A DNA stretch of 13,104 nucleotides from Rhodospirillaceae bacterium (GTDB taxonomy: Bacteria; Pseudomonadota; Alphaproteobacteria; MPNO01; UBA2964), in assembly GCA_002724505.1 (NCBI GenBank), contig PBOV01000076.1, positions 1 through 13,104 of the forward strand, given 5' to 3'. Under the pieces are notes generated by a model. That model saw only the letters and a program-made list of their open reading frames with translations, was not told the origin of the DNA and ran no database searches. Position numbers and translations under genes: made by a program. Positions 6,706 to 13,104 of the stretch are shown in pieces. Every line of letters begins with the position of its first letter. Position 1 is the stretch's first letter.

Positions 6706-7476
6706 TTATGAAAGGTGCTGCCCTGCATCCATTCTAAAGGCTTCGCCAGTCATCAATGCAGCGTCTTCTATCAGCCAAAGAACCGTTTTGGCTACATCAA
6801 TAGGCATTACCGGTTTTCTCAATAAAAATTCGGTATTTGCTCGTTTTACACGCCGTTCGTAAGCTTCTTCATCCATGATCTTTTTCGTCCAATTGCCTAA
6901 CATTCCGCCTGGACAAATTGCGTTAACCCTTACCTCCGGGGCGAGCTGCCTTGCCAACGCCATTGTTAAATTATTCAATGCCCCCTTAGAAGCGGCATAG
7001 GCAATAGAGCTACCATCTCCAATAAGAGCCCCAAGAGAAGAAATATTTACAACGGCACCGTCGCCTGTTGCCTTCAGATGCGGGGCGGCTGCGCGGGTCA
7101 TTTGGAAATTTCCAACGACATTTACAGAATAAATTTCTAAAAAATCTTCAGCCGTCAAACCGTCAAGGTCTGCGCCCGGTACAGTTTTTGTAACTGCCGC
7201 GTTGTTTACTAAAACATCGAGCCTTCCCCAGCGCTTGACTGCAGCCTTTACCATCTCACGACAGTCAATATCTTTTGAAACATCACCCTGCACAGCAAAA
7301 CTGTCAGCACCATGCGCTCGACACGCAGATACAGTTTCTTCCGCACCCTCAAGGTTCGTAACGTAATTGATTAAGACATTGCAACCTTTTGAGGCGATTA
7401 ACTTTGCGATCTCGGCCCCAATACCAACTACTGACGAGGAACCCGTAACAATTGCCGCTCGGTTTTTAATATCCAT
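6706..7476 (-). CDS. Short-chain dehydrogenase/reductase (SDR)
   Basis: The protein has 256 residues, the normal length of a classical SDR. The NAD(P)-binding signature is TGSSSVVGIG (11-20), two residues longer than the usual TGxxxGxG. D65 in the GDVS motif, NNAA (91-94) and the catalytic set N119, S147, Y160 and K164 are intact, and the CPGG motif after strand 6 is present. It should oxidise an alcohol or reduce a ketone with NAD(P)(H) in the cytoplasm. N37-Y38 after strand 2, with no acidic residue at that spot, is compatible with NADP(H) preference, but this is only a hint. ATG 7476 has a strong AGGAG (7486-7490) 9 bp upstream. As first gene of the five-gene operon its upstream gap should carry the operon promoter. 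Confidence 0.92.
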   Translation of the reverse strand: MDIKNRAAIVTGSSSVVGIGAEIAKLIASKGCNVLINYVTNLEGAEETVSACRAHGADSFAVQGDVSKDIDCREMVKAAVKRWGRLDVLVNNAAVTKTVPGADLDGLTAEDFLEIYSVNVVGNFQMTRAAAPHLKATGDGAVVNISSLGALIGDGSSIAYAASKGALNNLTMALARQLAPEVRVNAICPGGMLGNWTKKIMDEEAYERRVKRANTEFLLRKPVMPIDVAKTVLWLIEDAALMTGEAFRMDAGQHLS

Positions 7477-7649
7477 GATTTATTTCTCCTGCATTTAGCA
7501 TCAGGATACCCGACCACAGAGACAGCAGAAAGCTAAAGATAAAACTAGATACCACCCTTAACAGATAACTTTCTCCTTAATACACTGGCAAAATCAGTAC
7601 ACCGGATTAATGTTTCAGATTATTATAGAACTTTTTTGACCAGTAGTTT
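7477..7649 (-). promoter_or_regulatory. Gap between glnS and the catabolic operon, probable operon promoter region
   Basis: This 173-bp stretch separates the glnS stop from the SDR start on the same strand. It holds the SDR ribosome binding site AGGAG (7486-7490) and, on the minus strand, a TTGCCA followed 17 bp later by TTATCT, a weak -35/-10 candidate. No stem-loop followed by a T-run is visible, so read-through from glnS into the operon is possible. Confidence 0.35.
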
Positions 7650-9362
7650 CTACGAAGGGTTTTTCTTTAGATTTTCCTTCGCCCAAGAGTCGCGTAGGCT
7701 AACCGTTCGATTAAAAACTAAACAACCTTCGTTAGAACTCCTATCAAGATTAAAATAACCCGTTCGTTCAAATTGAACAGGACTATCCCAAGTCGCCAGA
7801 GACAACAAAGGTTCCACGAAGCAACCCTTGAGAATTTCAAGTGAGTCTGAATTTAATTTATCTAAATAGTCTTCGGCATTACCGTCCTTTGGATTCTCAA
7901 ATAATGGATTGTAAAGTCTGACTTCAGACTCCAGCGCATGCGCCGCCGAAACCCAGTGAATAGTGCCCTTCACTTTCCGTCCGTCTGGTGCATTTCCGCC
8001 TTTGGTCTCAGGATCATAACTACACCTCAATTCCACAACTTCTCCTAATTCATCCTTAACAACTTCATTACAGGTGACAAAGTAAGCAAACCGCAAACGA
8101 ACTTCTCTTCCTGGCCCTAATCTGAAGAATTTCTTAGGAGGATCCTCCATAAAATCCTCTCGTTCAATGTAGAGTTCTCGGGAAAATGGTATTTTTCGTG
8201 TTCCTAGTGAGTCATTTCCCGGATGATTTACCGCTACCAGTTCTTCGGTTTTATCTTCCGGATAATTTTCAATTACCAGTTTTAATGGGCGCAGAACTCC
8301 CATACGCCTCTCGGCGTGTCGGTTGAGATAGTCTCGAACGCAATGATCCAACATTGCTGCTTCGACTGTTCCCTCGGTCTTAGATATTGCCAGCCGTGAT
8401 ATAAAGTCACGGATAGCTGAAGCTGGAACACCGCGGCGGCGAAGACCCGACACAGTCGGCATACGAGGGTCATCCCAGCCAGATACGTGACCAACATCGG
8501 TCAATTGGGTCAGCCGTCGTTTCGATAAAACGGTATTTGTAAGATTTAACCTTGAAAACTCATATTGCATTGGCTTGGCTGGAACAGGTAAATGCTGAAT
8601 AAGCCAATCGTATAGTGGCCGATGGTCTTCAAACTCTAATGTGCAAAGGGAATGAGTAACTCCTTCGATTGCATCAGTCTGCCCGTGGGCAAAATCATAG
8701 GTAGGATATATCTTCCAGTTATCCCCGGTCCTGGGATGCGTTGCCGTTAGAATTCGATAGAGCACTGGATCCCTTAGGTTAACATTACCCGACGCCATAT
8801 CGATCTTAGCTCGCAGTACCCGCGAGCCATCCTCGAACTCTCCCGCCTTCATCCGACGAAACAAATCAATATTCTCGTTAACATTCCTGTCTCGATAGGG
8901 GCTATTCTTTCCCGGCTCGGTAAGCGTCCCCCTGAGTTCACGTATTTCCTCTGCGGTCAAATCATCAACATAGGCCAATCCGGCCTCTACTAAACACTCC
9001 GCATATTGATAAAGCTGATCAAAATTATCAGAGGCGAAGTAAATTTTTTCACCCCAACTATACCCCAACCACTCAACATCTTCTTGGATTGCATCAATAA
9101 ACTCTATATCTTCTTTCACGGGGTTTGTGTCATCAAACCTTAGGTGACACTCACCATCAAATTCCTCTGCAATTCCAAAATTCAAACAAATTGATTTAAC
9201 GTGCCCTATATGCAGGTAACCATTAGGCTCAGGAGGAAAGCGGGTGATGACTTTATCAACCTTACCCGATGCAAGATCCGCTCTAATCTGTTCCCGGATA
9301 AAATCCTGCTGCTCTTCGTCAACTGTGTCTTTAATTTCGGTCATACCACTGCCGTTAAACAT
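7650..9362 (-). CDS. glnS: Glutaminyl-tRNA synthetase
   Basis: The 570-residue class Ic synthetase charges tRNA-Gln with glutamine using ATP. The class I signature [12 protein letters not shown] lies near residues 43-54, the KMSKS-equivalent is VLSKRRL, and the core block FDDTNP follows the HIGH region. The C-terminal anticodon-binding beta-barrels are present (for example the RFAYFVTC and [11 protein letters not shown] segments). Length matches single-domain bacterial GlnRS of the Escherichia coli type (about 550), with no YqeY fusion. The N-terminus is uncertain. ATG 9362 has no clear ribosome binding site, and the internal ATG 9344 (MTEIKDTV) resembles the start of known homologues better. 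It is the only housekeeping gene in the window, divergent from the dioxygenase. GlnRS is patchy outside beta/gammaproteobacteria, so it is a useful lineage marker. Confidence 0.97.
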   Translation of the reverse strand: MFNGSGMTEIKDTVDEEQQDFIREQIRADLASGKVDKVITRFPPEPNGYLHIGHVKSICLNFGIAEEFDGECHLRFDDTNPVKEDIEFIDAIQEDVEWLGYSWGEKIYFASDNFDQLYQYAECLVEAGLAYVDDLTAEEIRELRGTLTEPGKNSPYRDRNVNENIDLFRRMKAGEFEDGSRVLRAKIDMASGNVNLRDPVLYRILTATHPRTGDNWKIYPTYDFAHGQTDAIEGVTHSLCTLEFEDHRPLYDWLIQHLPVPAKPMQYEFSRLNLTNTVLSKRRLTQLTDVGHVSGWDDPRMPTVSGLRRRGVPASAIRDFISRLAISKTEGTVEAAMLDHCVRDYLNRHAERRMGVLRPLKLVIENYPEDKTEELVAVNHPGNDSLGTRKIPFSRELYIEREDFMEDPPKKFFRLGPGREVRLRFAYFVTCNEVVKDELGEVVELRCSYDPETKGGNAPDGRKVKGTIHWVSAAHALESEVRLYNPLFENPKDGNAEDYLDKLNSDSLEILKGCFVEPLLSLATWDSPVQFERTGYFNLDRSSNEGCLVFNRTVSLRDSWAKENLKKNPS

Positions 9363-9565
9363 TATTTTTTGTCATATAGCATAGCTAAGCTGCAAGGGTT
9401 AAGAAGTTCCTTCAACCTCTGCATCTTAAATCGCCTCTGCATCAGACATCCAACTAGGACTTGGTTCGAGAAGCCTTTAACACTCAAACATGGGAGCGGG
9501 CATTATTCCTCTATAACAGAACTATCCTAGCCGCTTCAAATCCCAGAATATATGATTGGTTAGGA

Positions 9566-9580
9566 GGCTAAGGATTAGCC
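9566..9580. repeat. Perfect short inverted repeat upstream of the dioxygenase gene
   Basis: GGCTAA (9566-9571) and TTAGCC (9575-9580) are exact reverse complements with a 3-base loop. The repeat lies 66 bp before the dioxygenase start in the 284-bp divergent gap shared with glnS. No T-run follows, so an operator or mRNA hairpin is more plausible than a terminator. The rest of this gap holds a 10-bp direct repeat (9416-9425 and 9434-9443) and no other gene that I can support. Confidence 0.35.
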
Positions 9581-9646
9581 CTGCACGTTTCATTTGTTAA
9601 AGGCAAATATTAGAATTGAAATAGAAATAGAGAATAGCGAGGCATA

Positions 9647-10510
9647 ATGGAAATCAAAACAGCACAACTTCACCCCCTATTTTGCGCAAAGGGTAAGGGA
9701 ATTGATATGCGGAGCGACAACAGTCCTGAAAAAATTTCCGCGCTAAAGTCCATTCTTGACGAATTTGCCGTCTACGCCGCCCCCCACAAAGTACCACTCA
9801 CTAACGAAGAGCATATTGCTTTTAGTTCCCTACTCGGCCCTATCGCGCGCAAAAGTGCTCCGAAAATCTCCGGAACCGGTAACCGTTTGCCATTCGATGA
9901 AATTGTTGACCAAAGCAACCTAGATGGCGAAAACAAGATTTTTCAAAACGGAGACAAAAGGCTTGCCTATAAAAGAGCTAACCGGCAATGGCATACCGAT
10001 ATGAGCTATCGGAGTAATCGGGCAACCTGGTCGCTCCTCTCCGCTCATGTGGTCCCTCCAGATGGAGGAGAAACGGAGCTTGCCGACATGCGAGCGGTAT
10101 ATGACGATTTGCCAGAAAAAATGAAATTAAGCCTAGAAGGGCTAATTGCAGAACACTGTTACTGGCACTCCCGTGTCCTCGGAGGCGGACCAGAGCCCAC
10201 CTCCGAAGAGCGGGCCACGCGACCACCCGCGCAGCACCCACTTGTTCATACTCACCCAAGATCAGGACGAAAGGTTTTATATATCGCTTCACATGTCCGC
10301 GGAGTTTTAGGAATGCCCCAAAACGAAGCCATGGGGTTAATTAGCGAATTGCTTACAATCGCCACACAGCCAAAATATGTCTTCTCCTACAAATGGGCCG
10401 TCGGCGACGTTCTAATTTGGGATAATCTGGCCACCATCCACCGCGGCACGGATTTTGATGACCAACGCTATGTCCGCGATATGCGCCGCGTGACATGCCG
10501 AGAGCATTAA
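9647..10510 (+). CDS. Fe(II)/2-oxoglutarate-dependent dioxygenase of the TfdA/TauD family
   Basis: The protein is 287 residues, the length typical of TfdA-type enzymes. The facial triad that binds iron is complete: H116 and D118 in WHTDMSYR, and H265 in ATIHRGTDFD. The arginines of YVRDMRR (277-281) supply the 2-oxoglutarate carboxylate contact expected about 12-16 residues after the distal histidine. Segments SLLSAHVVPPDGGETELADMR and PLVHTHPRSGRKVLYI are characteristic of the family. Such enzymes hydroxylate substrates next to a sulfonate, ether oxygen or carboxylate using O2 and releasing CO2 and succinate. The specific substrate (taurine, phenoxyacetate-type, or other) is not predictable. 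ATG 9647 is preceded by GAGG. It is transcribed alone, away from glnS and towards the GST pseudogene. Confidence 0.93.
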   Translation: MEIKTAQLHPLFCAKGKGIDMRSDNSPEKISALKSILDEFAVYAAPHKVPLTNEEHIAFSSLLGPIARKSAPKISGTGNRLPFDEIVDQSNLDGENKIFQNGDKRLAYKRANRQWHTDMSYRSNRATWSLLSAHVVPPDGGETELADMRAVYDDLPEKMKLSLEGLIAEHCYWHSRVLGGGPEPTSEERATRPPAQHPLVHTHPRSGRKVLYIASHVRGVLGMPQNEAMGLISELLTIATQPKYVFSYKWAVGDVLIWDNLATIHRGTDFDDQRYVRDMRRVTCREH

Positions 10511-10578
10511 TTCTAACTGCTTCCCGTTTATCAACAATATCTTCAAAGTTAAATATCAAAAATTGCGAAGCAACCAAA

Positions 10579-11174
10579 TTAGTCAGGACTACTTCTAACA
10601 AATGATTGCCGTTTGAGGATATCAGTATACCAGCTTACAAGTTCCGCAAGGGTATCACGCCAATCAGGAATAACGTCATGAAACTCCATATAACCTGAAG
10701 CACAGGCGACTGCGACTTCTCCCATTAAAGGGGGATCATAAAAATTTTAGCCGCGTCATTCAGGGCTCCCAGGGCCACCTTTTCTGTTCCAGCTTGGCGG
10801 TGGATAACTCCTTGAGAACGTTTTCCATCTGCCCTTTGATTTCCTTGTGAGGCTGCAATCACGGCTTCTCCTAAGCCATCACTTAATGCTTCCAGTGCTA
10901 AAACTTTCCATCTTTTAGGACCTGACTTTGAATAAATTTCCGTCGTCCGCCAAGCTGTCAACACGGGCGCATATTACTGGAAAATCATACAAAACTTGTC
11001 CGGAATCTAAAACGGAGACCGCACTTTACCAAGAGGATTAATGTATGGACTAATTTCGGCACGTTCCTCACGTGTAATGGTTAACCATTACACTTCATCG
11101 TATAACCCGGTCTTAAAGGCGACTATCTTTACCTTCCGCGCATAAGGTGAATTACTAGTGACGTAACATTTCAT
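10579..11174 (-). pseudogene. Glutathione S-transferase pseudogene (one stop, three frameshifts)
   Basis: Joining three reading frames gives a full GST of 199 residues. ATG 11174 has AAGGAA (11181-11186) 6 bp upstream. Segment 1 (11174-11022) carries the thioredoxin-fold N-terminus with TSNSPYARKV and INPLGKV, interrupted by TAA at codon 29 (11090-11088). Segment 2 (11016-10930) reads LDSGQVLYDFPVI then DSLADDGNLF. Segment 3 (10928-10743) begins KSGPKRWKVLALEALSDGL. Segment 4 (10740-10579) contains GEVAVACASGYMEF and PDWRDTL and ends at TAA. Each junction is explained by a small deletion: 1 nt near 11017-11021, 2 nt at 10929 (LF-PK lost CC), and 1 nt in a T-run at 10740-10744. Restoring these four bases gives exactly 200 codons. 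The gene is dead or strongly recoded; the preserved sequence suggests recent loss. Confidence 0.85.
11072..11093. repeat. Perfect 22-bp palindrome inside the GST pseudogene
   Basis: The arms GTGTAATGGTT (11072-11082) and AACCATTACAC (11083-11093) are exact reverse complements with no loop, and the match stops abruptly outside (C71 against T94). The palindrome contains the premature TAA of the GST frame at 11088-11090. It may be a quasi-palindrome made perfect by templated mutation, or an unrelated binding site. Confidence 0.8.
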
Positions 11175-11301
11175 GACATGTTCCTTACCCTTATTCCAAC
11201 CGAAGGTGTTTGTTCTCAACAGAATTTAGATTTTGATAGCAAAATTAAATTATTATAAATTATATCTTGTTGGATAAGTCCTTTTAACAACATATCTACA
11301 A

Positions 11302-11382
11302 ATGAACAAAAAATCTGATTGGTTATTTTTTATTTTTGCGATAGCTGCCGGTTTTGTTTTAATGCGAATGTTTTTTGGTTAA
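11302..11382 (+). CDS. Possible 26-residue single-span membrane peptide
   Basis: ATG 11302 to TAA 11382 encodes 26 residues. The peptide begins MNKKSDW and continues as an unbroken hydrophobic stretch of about 14 residues (LFFIFAIAAGFVLM) before RMFFG. The layout of a short positively charged head, one membrane span and a basic residue after it matches known bacterial small membrane proteins. No strong ribosome binding site precedes it (GGATAAG lies about 25 bp upstream), and AT-rich DNA often yields such frames by chance. It sits alone in the 259-bp gap between the GST pseudogene start and the flavin monooxygenase stop. I recognise no family; confidence is low. Confidence 0.35.
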   Translation: MNKKSDWLFFIFAIAAGFVLMRMFFG

Positions 11383-11425
11383 GTTACAAGAAATAAAACA
11401 AATTCTCTCGCCTATCAAAATTCTA

Positions 11426-11445
11426 CCTACAGATTAAACGGTAGG
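11426..11445 (-). terminator. Weak stem-loop at the end of the flavin monooxygenase gene
   Basis: CCTAC and GTAGG form a 5-bp stem around a 10-base loop that includes the TAA stop of the monooxygenase. It is followed downstream on the minus strand only by a short T-stretch (AGAATTTTG). It is a poor intrinsic terminator, listed because no better one is present. Confidence 0.2.
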
Positions 11446-12765
11446 CACGGCATACTTACTTTCAGGAACCTTTAGATCCAAAAGTTCGCGTAAAGTATTC
11501 CCTTCATACGATGTGCGATATAGTCCTCGCCGTTGCAGTTCAGGCACCACCAAATCTACAAAAGATTCAAATTCATCCGGAAAAATAGACGGTATAATAT
11601 TAAAGCCGTCGCAAGCTCCTTTGTTGACCCACTCTTCCATTGTATCTGCGACCATCGATGGGGTTCCAACTAGAACCATGTGACCACGTGCAGCAGCAAA
11701 ATGCTGGTAGAGTTGTCGCAGCGTCCAATTCTCCTTTTTCGCCAGTTCAAGCATTTGCCCGGAGCGCGTGCCGACGTCTTCTACCGGAGGAAGATCAGGC
11801 ATTAAAATATCGGGATCCATTGCCGTCAGATCGTGGCCAATACGCCGCGACAGAAAGGCCAACCCGTGGTCCGGGTGGATTAGATCCTGCAATTCATCGT
11901 ACTTCGCCTGCGCCTCTTTTTTGTTCAGTGCCACCGTCACCGACAGCCCAGGCAAAACTTTCAAGTCACTATATTCCCGCCCGTAACGTCCTAAACGTTC
12001 CTTAACATCACTGTAAAACTCCTGCGCCATCTCTATGCTCTGGCTAGCTCCAAAAATAACGTCAGCTGACTTTGCCGCTAATTCTCTTCCCTCCTCTGAC
12101 GCTCCCGCCTGAACGATTACCGGTCTGCCTTGTGGCGAACGGGCGACATTGAGCGGTCCCTCTACCTGAAAGTGTTTCCCTTTGTGATTGAGAACATGCA
12201 TCTTATCCCACTCAAAGAAAGTACTCGTCTCACGATCACGCACGAATGCGTCTCCGTCCCAGCTGTCCCAAAGTCCAATTAGAACATCAACGAATTCATC
12301 CGCAATTTCATAACGTTCTGGTTTTGGTAAGTGCTCTTGCTGGCTATAATTGAGCGCCGACCGACCATTTCCAGTTGTGACAATATTTACACCGGCGCGG
12401 CCGCCACTAATAAGGTCTAGCGTAGAAAACATCCGAGCAATCGTATAGGGCTCGTCGAAGCTGGTGCTTCGGGTGCACACGAGACCGATATTTTCAGTGT
12501 GGCTCGCAAGAGCTGTTAAAAGGGTAAAGGGCTCAAGCCAAGCGGAATAGTGCTGACGATTTAGCGCTGACCCTACCGTCGTCCAGGCGGTATTGGTATC
12601 AGCGGAGAACATCATGTCGAACAGACCGCGCTCCGCCGTCTTTGCCATATGAATGAAGCGTTCGAAGTTAACACCAGCATCAGCGTGAGCGTTGGGATGA
12701 CGCCAGGATGCAATGTGATGCCCGCACGGGCGAATAAATAAGCCTAACTTCATTTCAGGCATCAT
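11434..12765 (-). CDS. LLM-class flavin-dependent monooxygenase, NtaA/SnaA/DszA type
   Basis: The 443-residue protein is a TIM-barrel bacterial-luciferase-like monooxygenase. Diagnostic segments of the NtaA/SnaA/DszA branch are LGLFIRPCGHHIASWRHP at the N-terminus, FDMMFSADT, the flavin-site block STSFDEPYTIARMFSTLDLISGGR, NIVTTGNGRSALNYS, SPQGRPVIVQAGAS, and the C-terminal LVGTPSMVADTMEEW. Family members use FMNH2 from a separate reductase plus O2 to cleave C-N or C-S bonds (nitrilotriacetate, EDTA, dibenzothiophene sulfone and similar compounds). No flavin reductase gene is visible here, so it must come from elsewhere. ATG 12765 is followed at once by a second ATG (12762), and an upstream GGA sits 5 or 8 bp away. 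Downstream of a solute-binding protein gene by 130 bp, it may form an uptake-and-oxidation unit. Confidence 0.93.
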   Translation of the reverse strand: MMPEMKLGLFIRPCGHHIASWRHPNAHADAGVNFERFIHMAKTAERGLFDMMFSADTNTAWTTVGSALNRQHYSAWLEPFTLLTALASHTENIGLVCTRSTSFDEPYTIARMFSTLDLISGGRAGVNIVTTGNGRSALNYSQQEHLPKPERYEIADEFVDVLIGLWDSWDGDAFVRDRETSTFFEWDKMHVLNHKGKHFQVEGPLNVARSPQGRPVIVQAGASEEGRELAAKSADVIFGASQSIEMAQEFYSDVKERLGRYGREYSDLKVLPGLSVTVALNKKEAQAKYDELQDLIHPDHGLAFLSRRIGHDLTAMDPDILMPDLPPVEDVGTRSGQMLELAKKENWTLRQLYQHFAAARGHMVLVGTPSMVADTMEEWVNKGACDGFNIIPSIFPDEFESFVDLVVPELQRRGLYRTSYEGNTLRELLDLKVPESKYAVPTV

Positions 12766-12895
12766 GTTTTCCGAGTAAATTCTAAATAGTCCAAAAATAG
12801 ATTGCGGAGGTAACCCTTGGCAAGAAGGCTGGTTTTGGCAGATATTTTTAAAGTACTAACATACTTCGATCATTATTCCTTTTTTCGAAATTATT

Positions 12896-13104
12896 TTATT
12901 TCGCAGTATTGAACCCGCGTGAGATCAACCCAGCTTCCACAAGTATTTTCTTAACGAGGCCTGAACTCTTTGTCCTCCAGACAAATTCAGTCATAAATTC
13001 GAGAAACCGCGGTTCGCCTTTTGCGACAGCAAGACCCACATCATTAATACCAAACCCTTGCTTCAGAATACGCGAGCCCGCCAACATCTCCGAATAATCA
13101 ATTA
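12896..13104 (-). CDS. C-terminal fragment of an ABC transporter amino-acid-type solute-binding protein
   Basis: An open frame of 68 codons enters from the right edge and ends at TAA 12896; the true start is outside the window. The visible sequence includes GINDVGLAVAKGEP, LEFMTEFVWRT and SGLVKKILVEAGL. It matches the terminal lobe of family 3 periplasmic binding proteins, where GIAVAKG is followed by LxxFVNxxI and SGxLxxI. The in-frame ATG at 13087 lies within this conserved region and is not a real start. The protein would be exported to the periplasm and bind a small organic nutrient for an ABC importer. The ligand is unknown. It is on the same strand as the flavin monooxygenase, 130 bp upstream, which suggests a linked uptake function. 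Confidence 0.8.
   Translation of the reverse strand, partial: IDYSEMLAGSRILKQGFGINDVGLAVAKGEPRFLEFMTEFVWRTKSSGLVKKILVEAGLISRGFNTAK

Noticed and set aside
7600..7649. Possible intrinsic terminator after glnS
   Set aside because: There is an A/T-rich stretch but no stem of more than 4 bp in front of a T-run.
9416..9443. A 10-bp direct repeat CCTCTGCATC with an 18-bp period
   Set aside because: Only two copies, no further units and no adjacent dyad; it may be chance and is noted only in the intergenic entry.
9455..9480. A GGTTCGAG string resembling a tRNA T-loop
   Set aside because: The flanking bases do not form a 5-bp T stem, and no acceptor, D or anticodon arm can be folded on either strand.
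9978..10292. A 104-codon frame on the minus strand
   Set aside because: It lies entirely opposite the dioxygenase catalytic core, whose iron-binding motif is unmistakable on the plus strand.
10353..10601. An 82-codon minus-strand frame
   Set aside because: It is antisense to the 3' end of the dioxygenase gene and ends in low-complexity arginine/proline sequence; only the overlap with the GST tail is real, in a different frame.
10725..10964. A 79-codon minus-strand frame as an independent hypothetical gene
   Set aside because: It is the third segment of the GST pseudogene, starting at a chance GTG and ending at a frameshift-induced stop.
13085..13087. ATG as the start of a 63-residue gene
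   Set aside because: The frame stays open to the right edge and the sequence before and after the ATG continues a solute-binding-protein C-terminus.

Overview
This is a moderately AT-rich, gene-dense bacterial window built mainly from catabolic enzymes, two transport components, one regulator and a single housekeeping gene (glutaminyl-tRNA synthetase). The gene families, the AGGA-type ribosome binding sites and the frequent TTG/GTG start choices fit a free-living proteobacterium, perhaps a marine alphaproteobacterium. That placement is inference from gene content only. No rRNA, tRNA, CRISPR array, insertion sequence or phage gene is visible.

Layout. Positions 1-1503 (minus) hold a ThDP-dependent enzyme that runs off the left edge. 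It lies 41 bp downstream of an AhpD/carboxymuconolactone-decarboxylase-like gene (1545-2132, minus). A LysR-type regulator (2377-3273, plus) is divergent from that pair across an AT-rich promoter region carrying a perfect inverted repeat. Facing it from the right is a tight five-gene minus-strand operon reading from 7476 down to 3296: SDR oxidoreductase, MFS transporter, isochorismatase-fold cysteine hydrolase, Asp/Glu-racemase/arylmalonate-decarboxylase-like protein, and a double NIPSNAP-domain protein. Next are glnS (7650-9362, minus) and a divergent TfdA/TauD-type dioxygenase (9647-10510, plus). After that comes a decayed glutathione S-transferase gene (10579-11174, minus), which shows only when three frames are joined. 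A possible 26-residue membrane peptide (11302-11382, plus), an NtaA/DszA-type flavin monooxygenase (11434-12765, minus) and the C-terminus of an ABC solute-binding protein (12896-13104, minus) complete the window.

How the genes may work together. The five-gene operon has importer, dehydrogenase, amide/carbamoyl hydrolase, isomerase/racemase/decarboxylase-type enzyme and NIPSNAP protein. This looks like a complete small catabolic route for an imported, probably nitrogen-containing, carboxylate. The divergent pair (ThDP enzyme plus CMD-like protein), with LysR between the two blocks, may be a second arm. The true substrate cannot be read from sequence. The hydrolase plus racemase-fold pairing resembles maleamate amidase/maleate isomerase (nicotinate pathway) or carbamoylase/racemase (hydantoin, creatinine) arrangements, but the racemase-fold member lacks both cysteine positions used by those enzymes. 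The solute-binding protein and flavin monooxygenase at the right end suggest separate scavenging of an organic nitrogen or sulfur compound.

The main oddities are: the hidden GST pseudogene with one nonsense codon and three frameshifts; a perfect 22-bp palindrome that contains that nonsense codon; a LysR gene with no ordinary start codon at the expected place; a ThDP motif reading GEE instead of GDG; and a racemase-fold enzyme with no catalytic cysteines.
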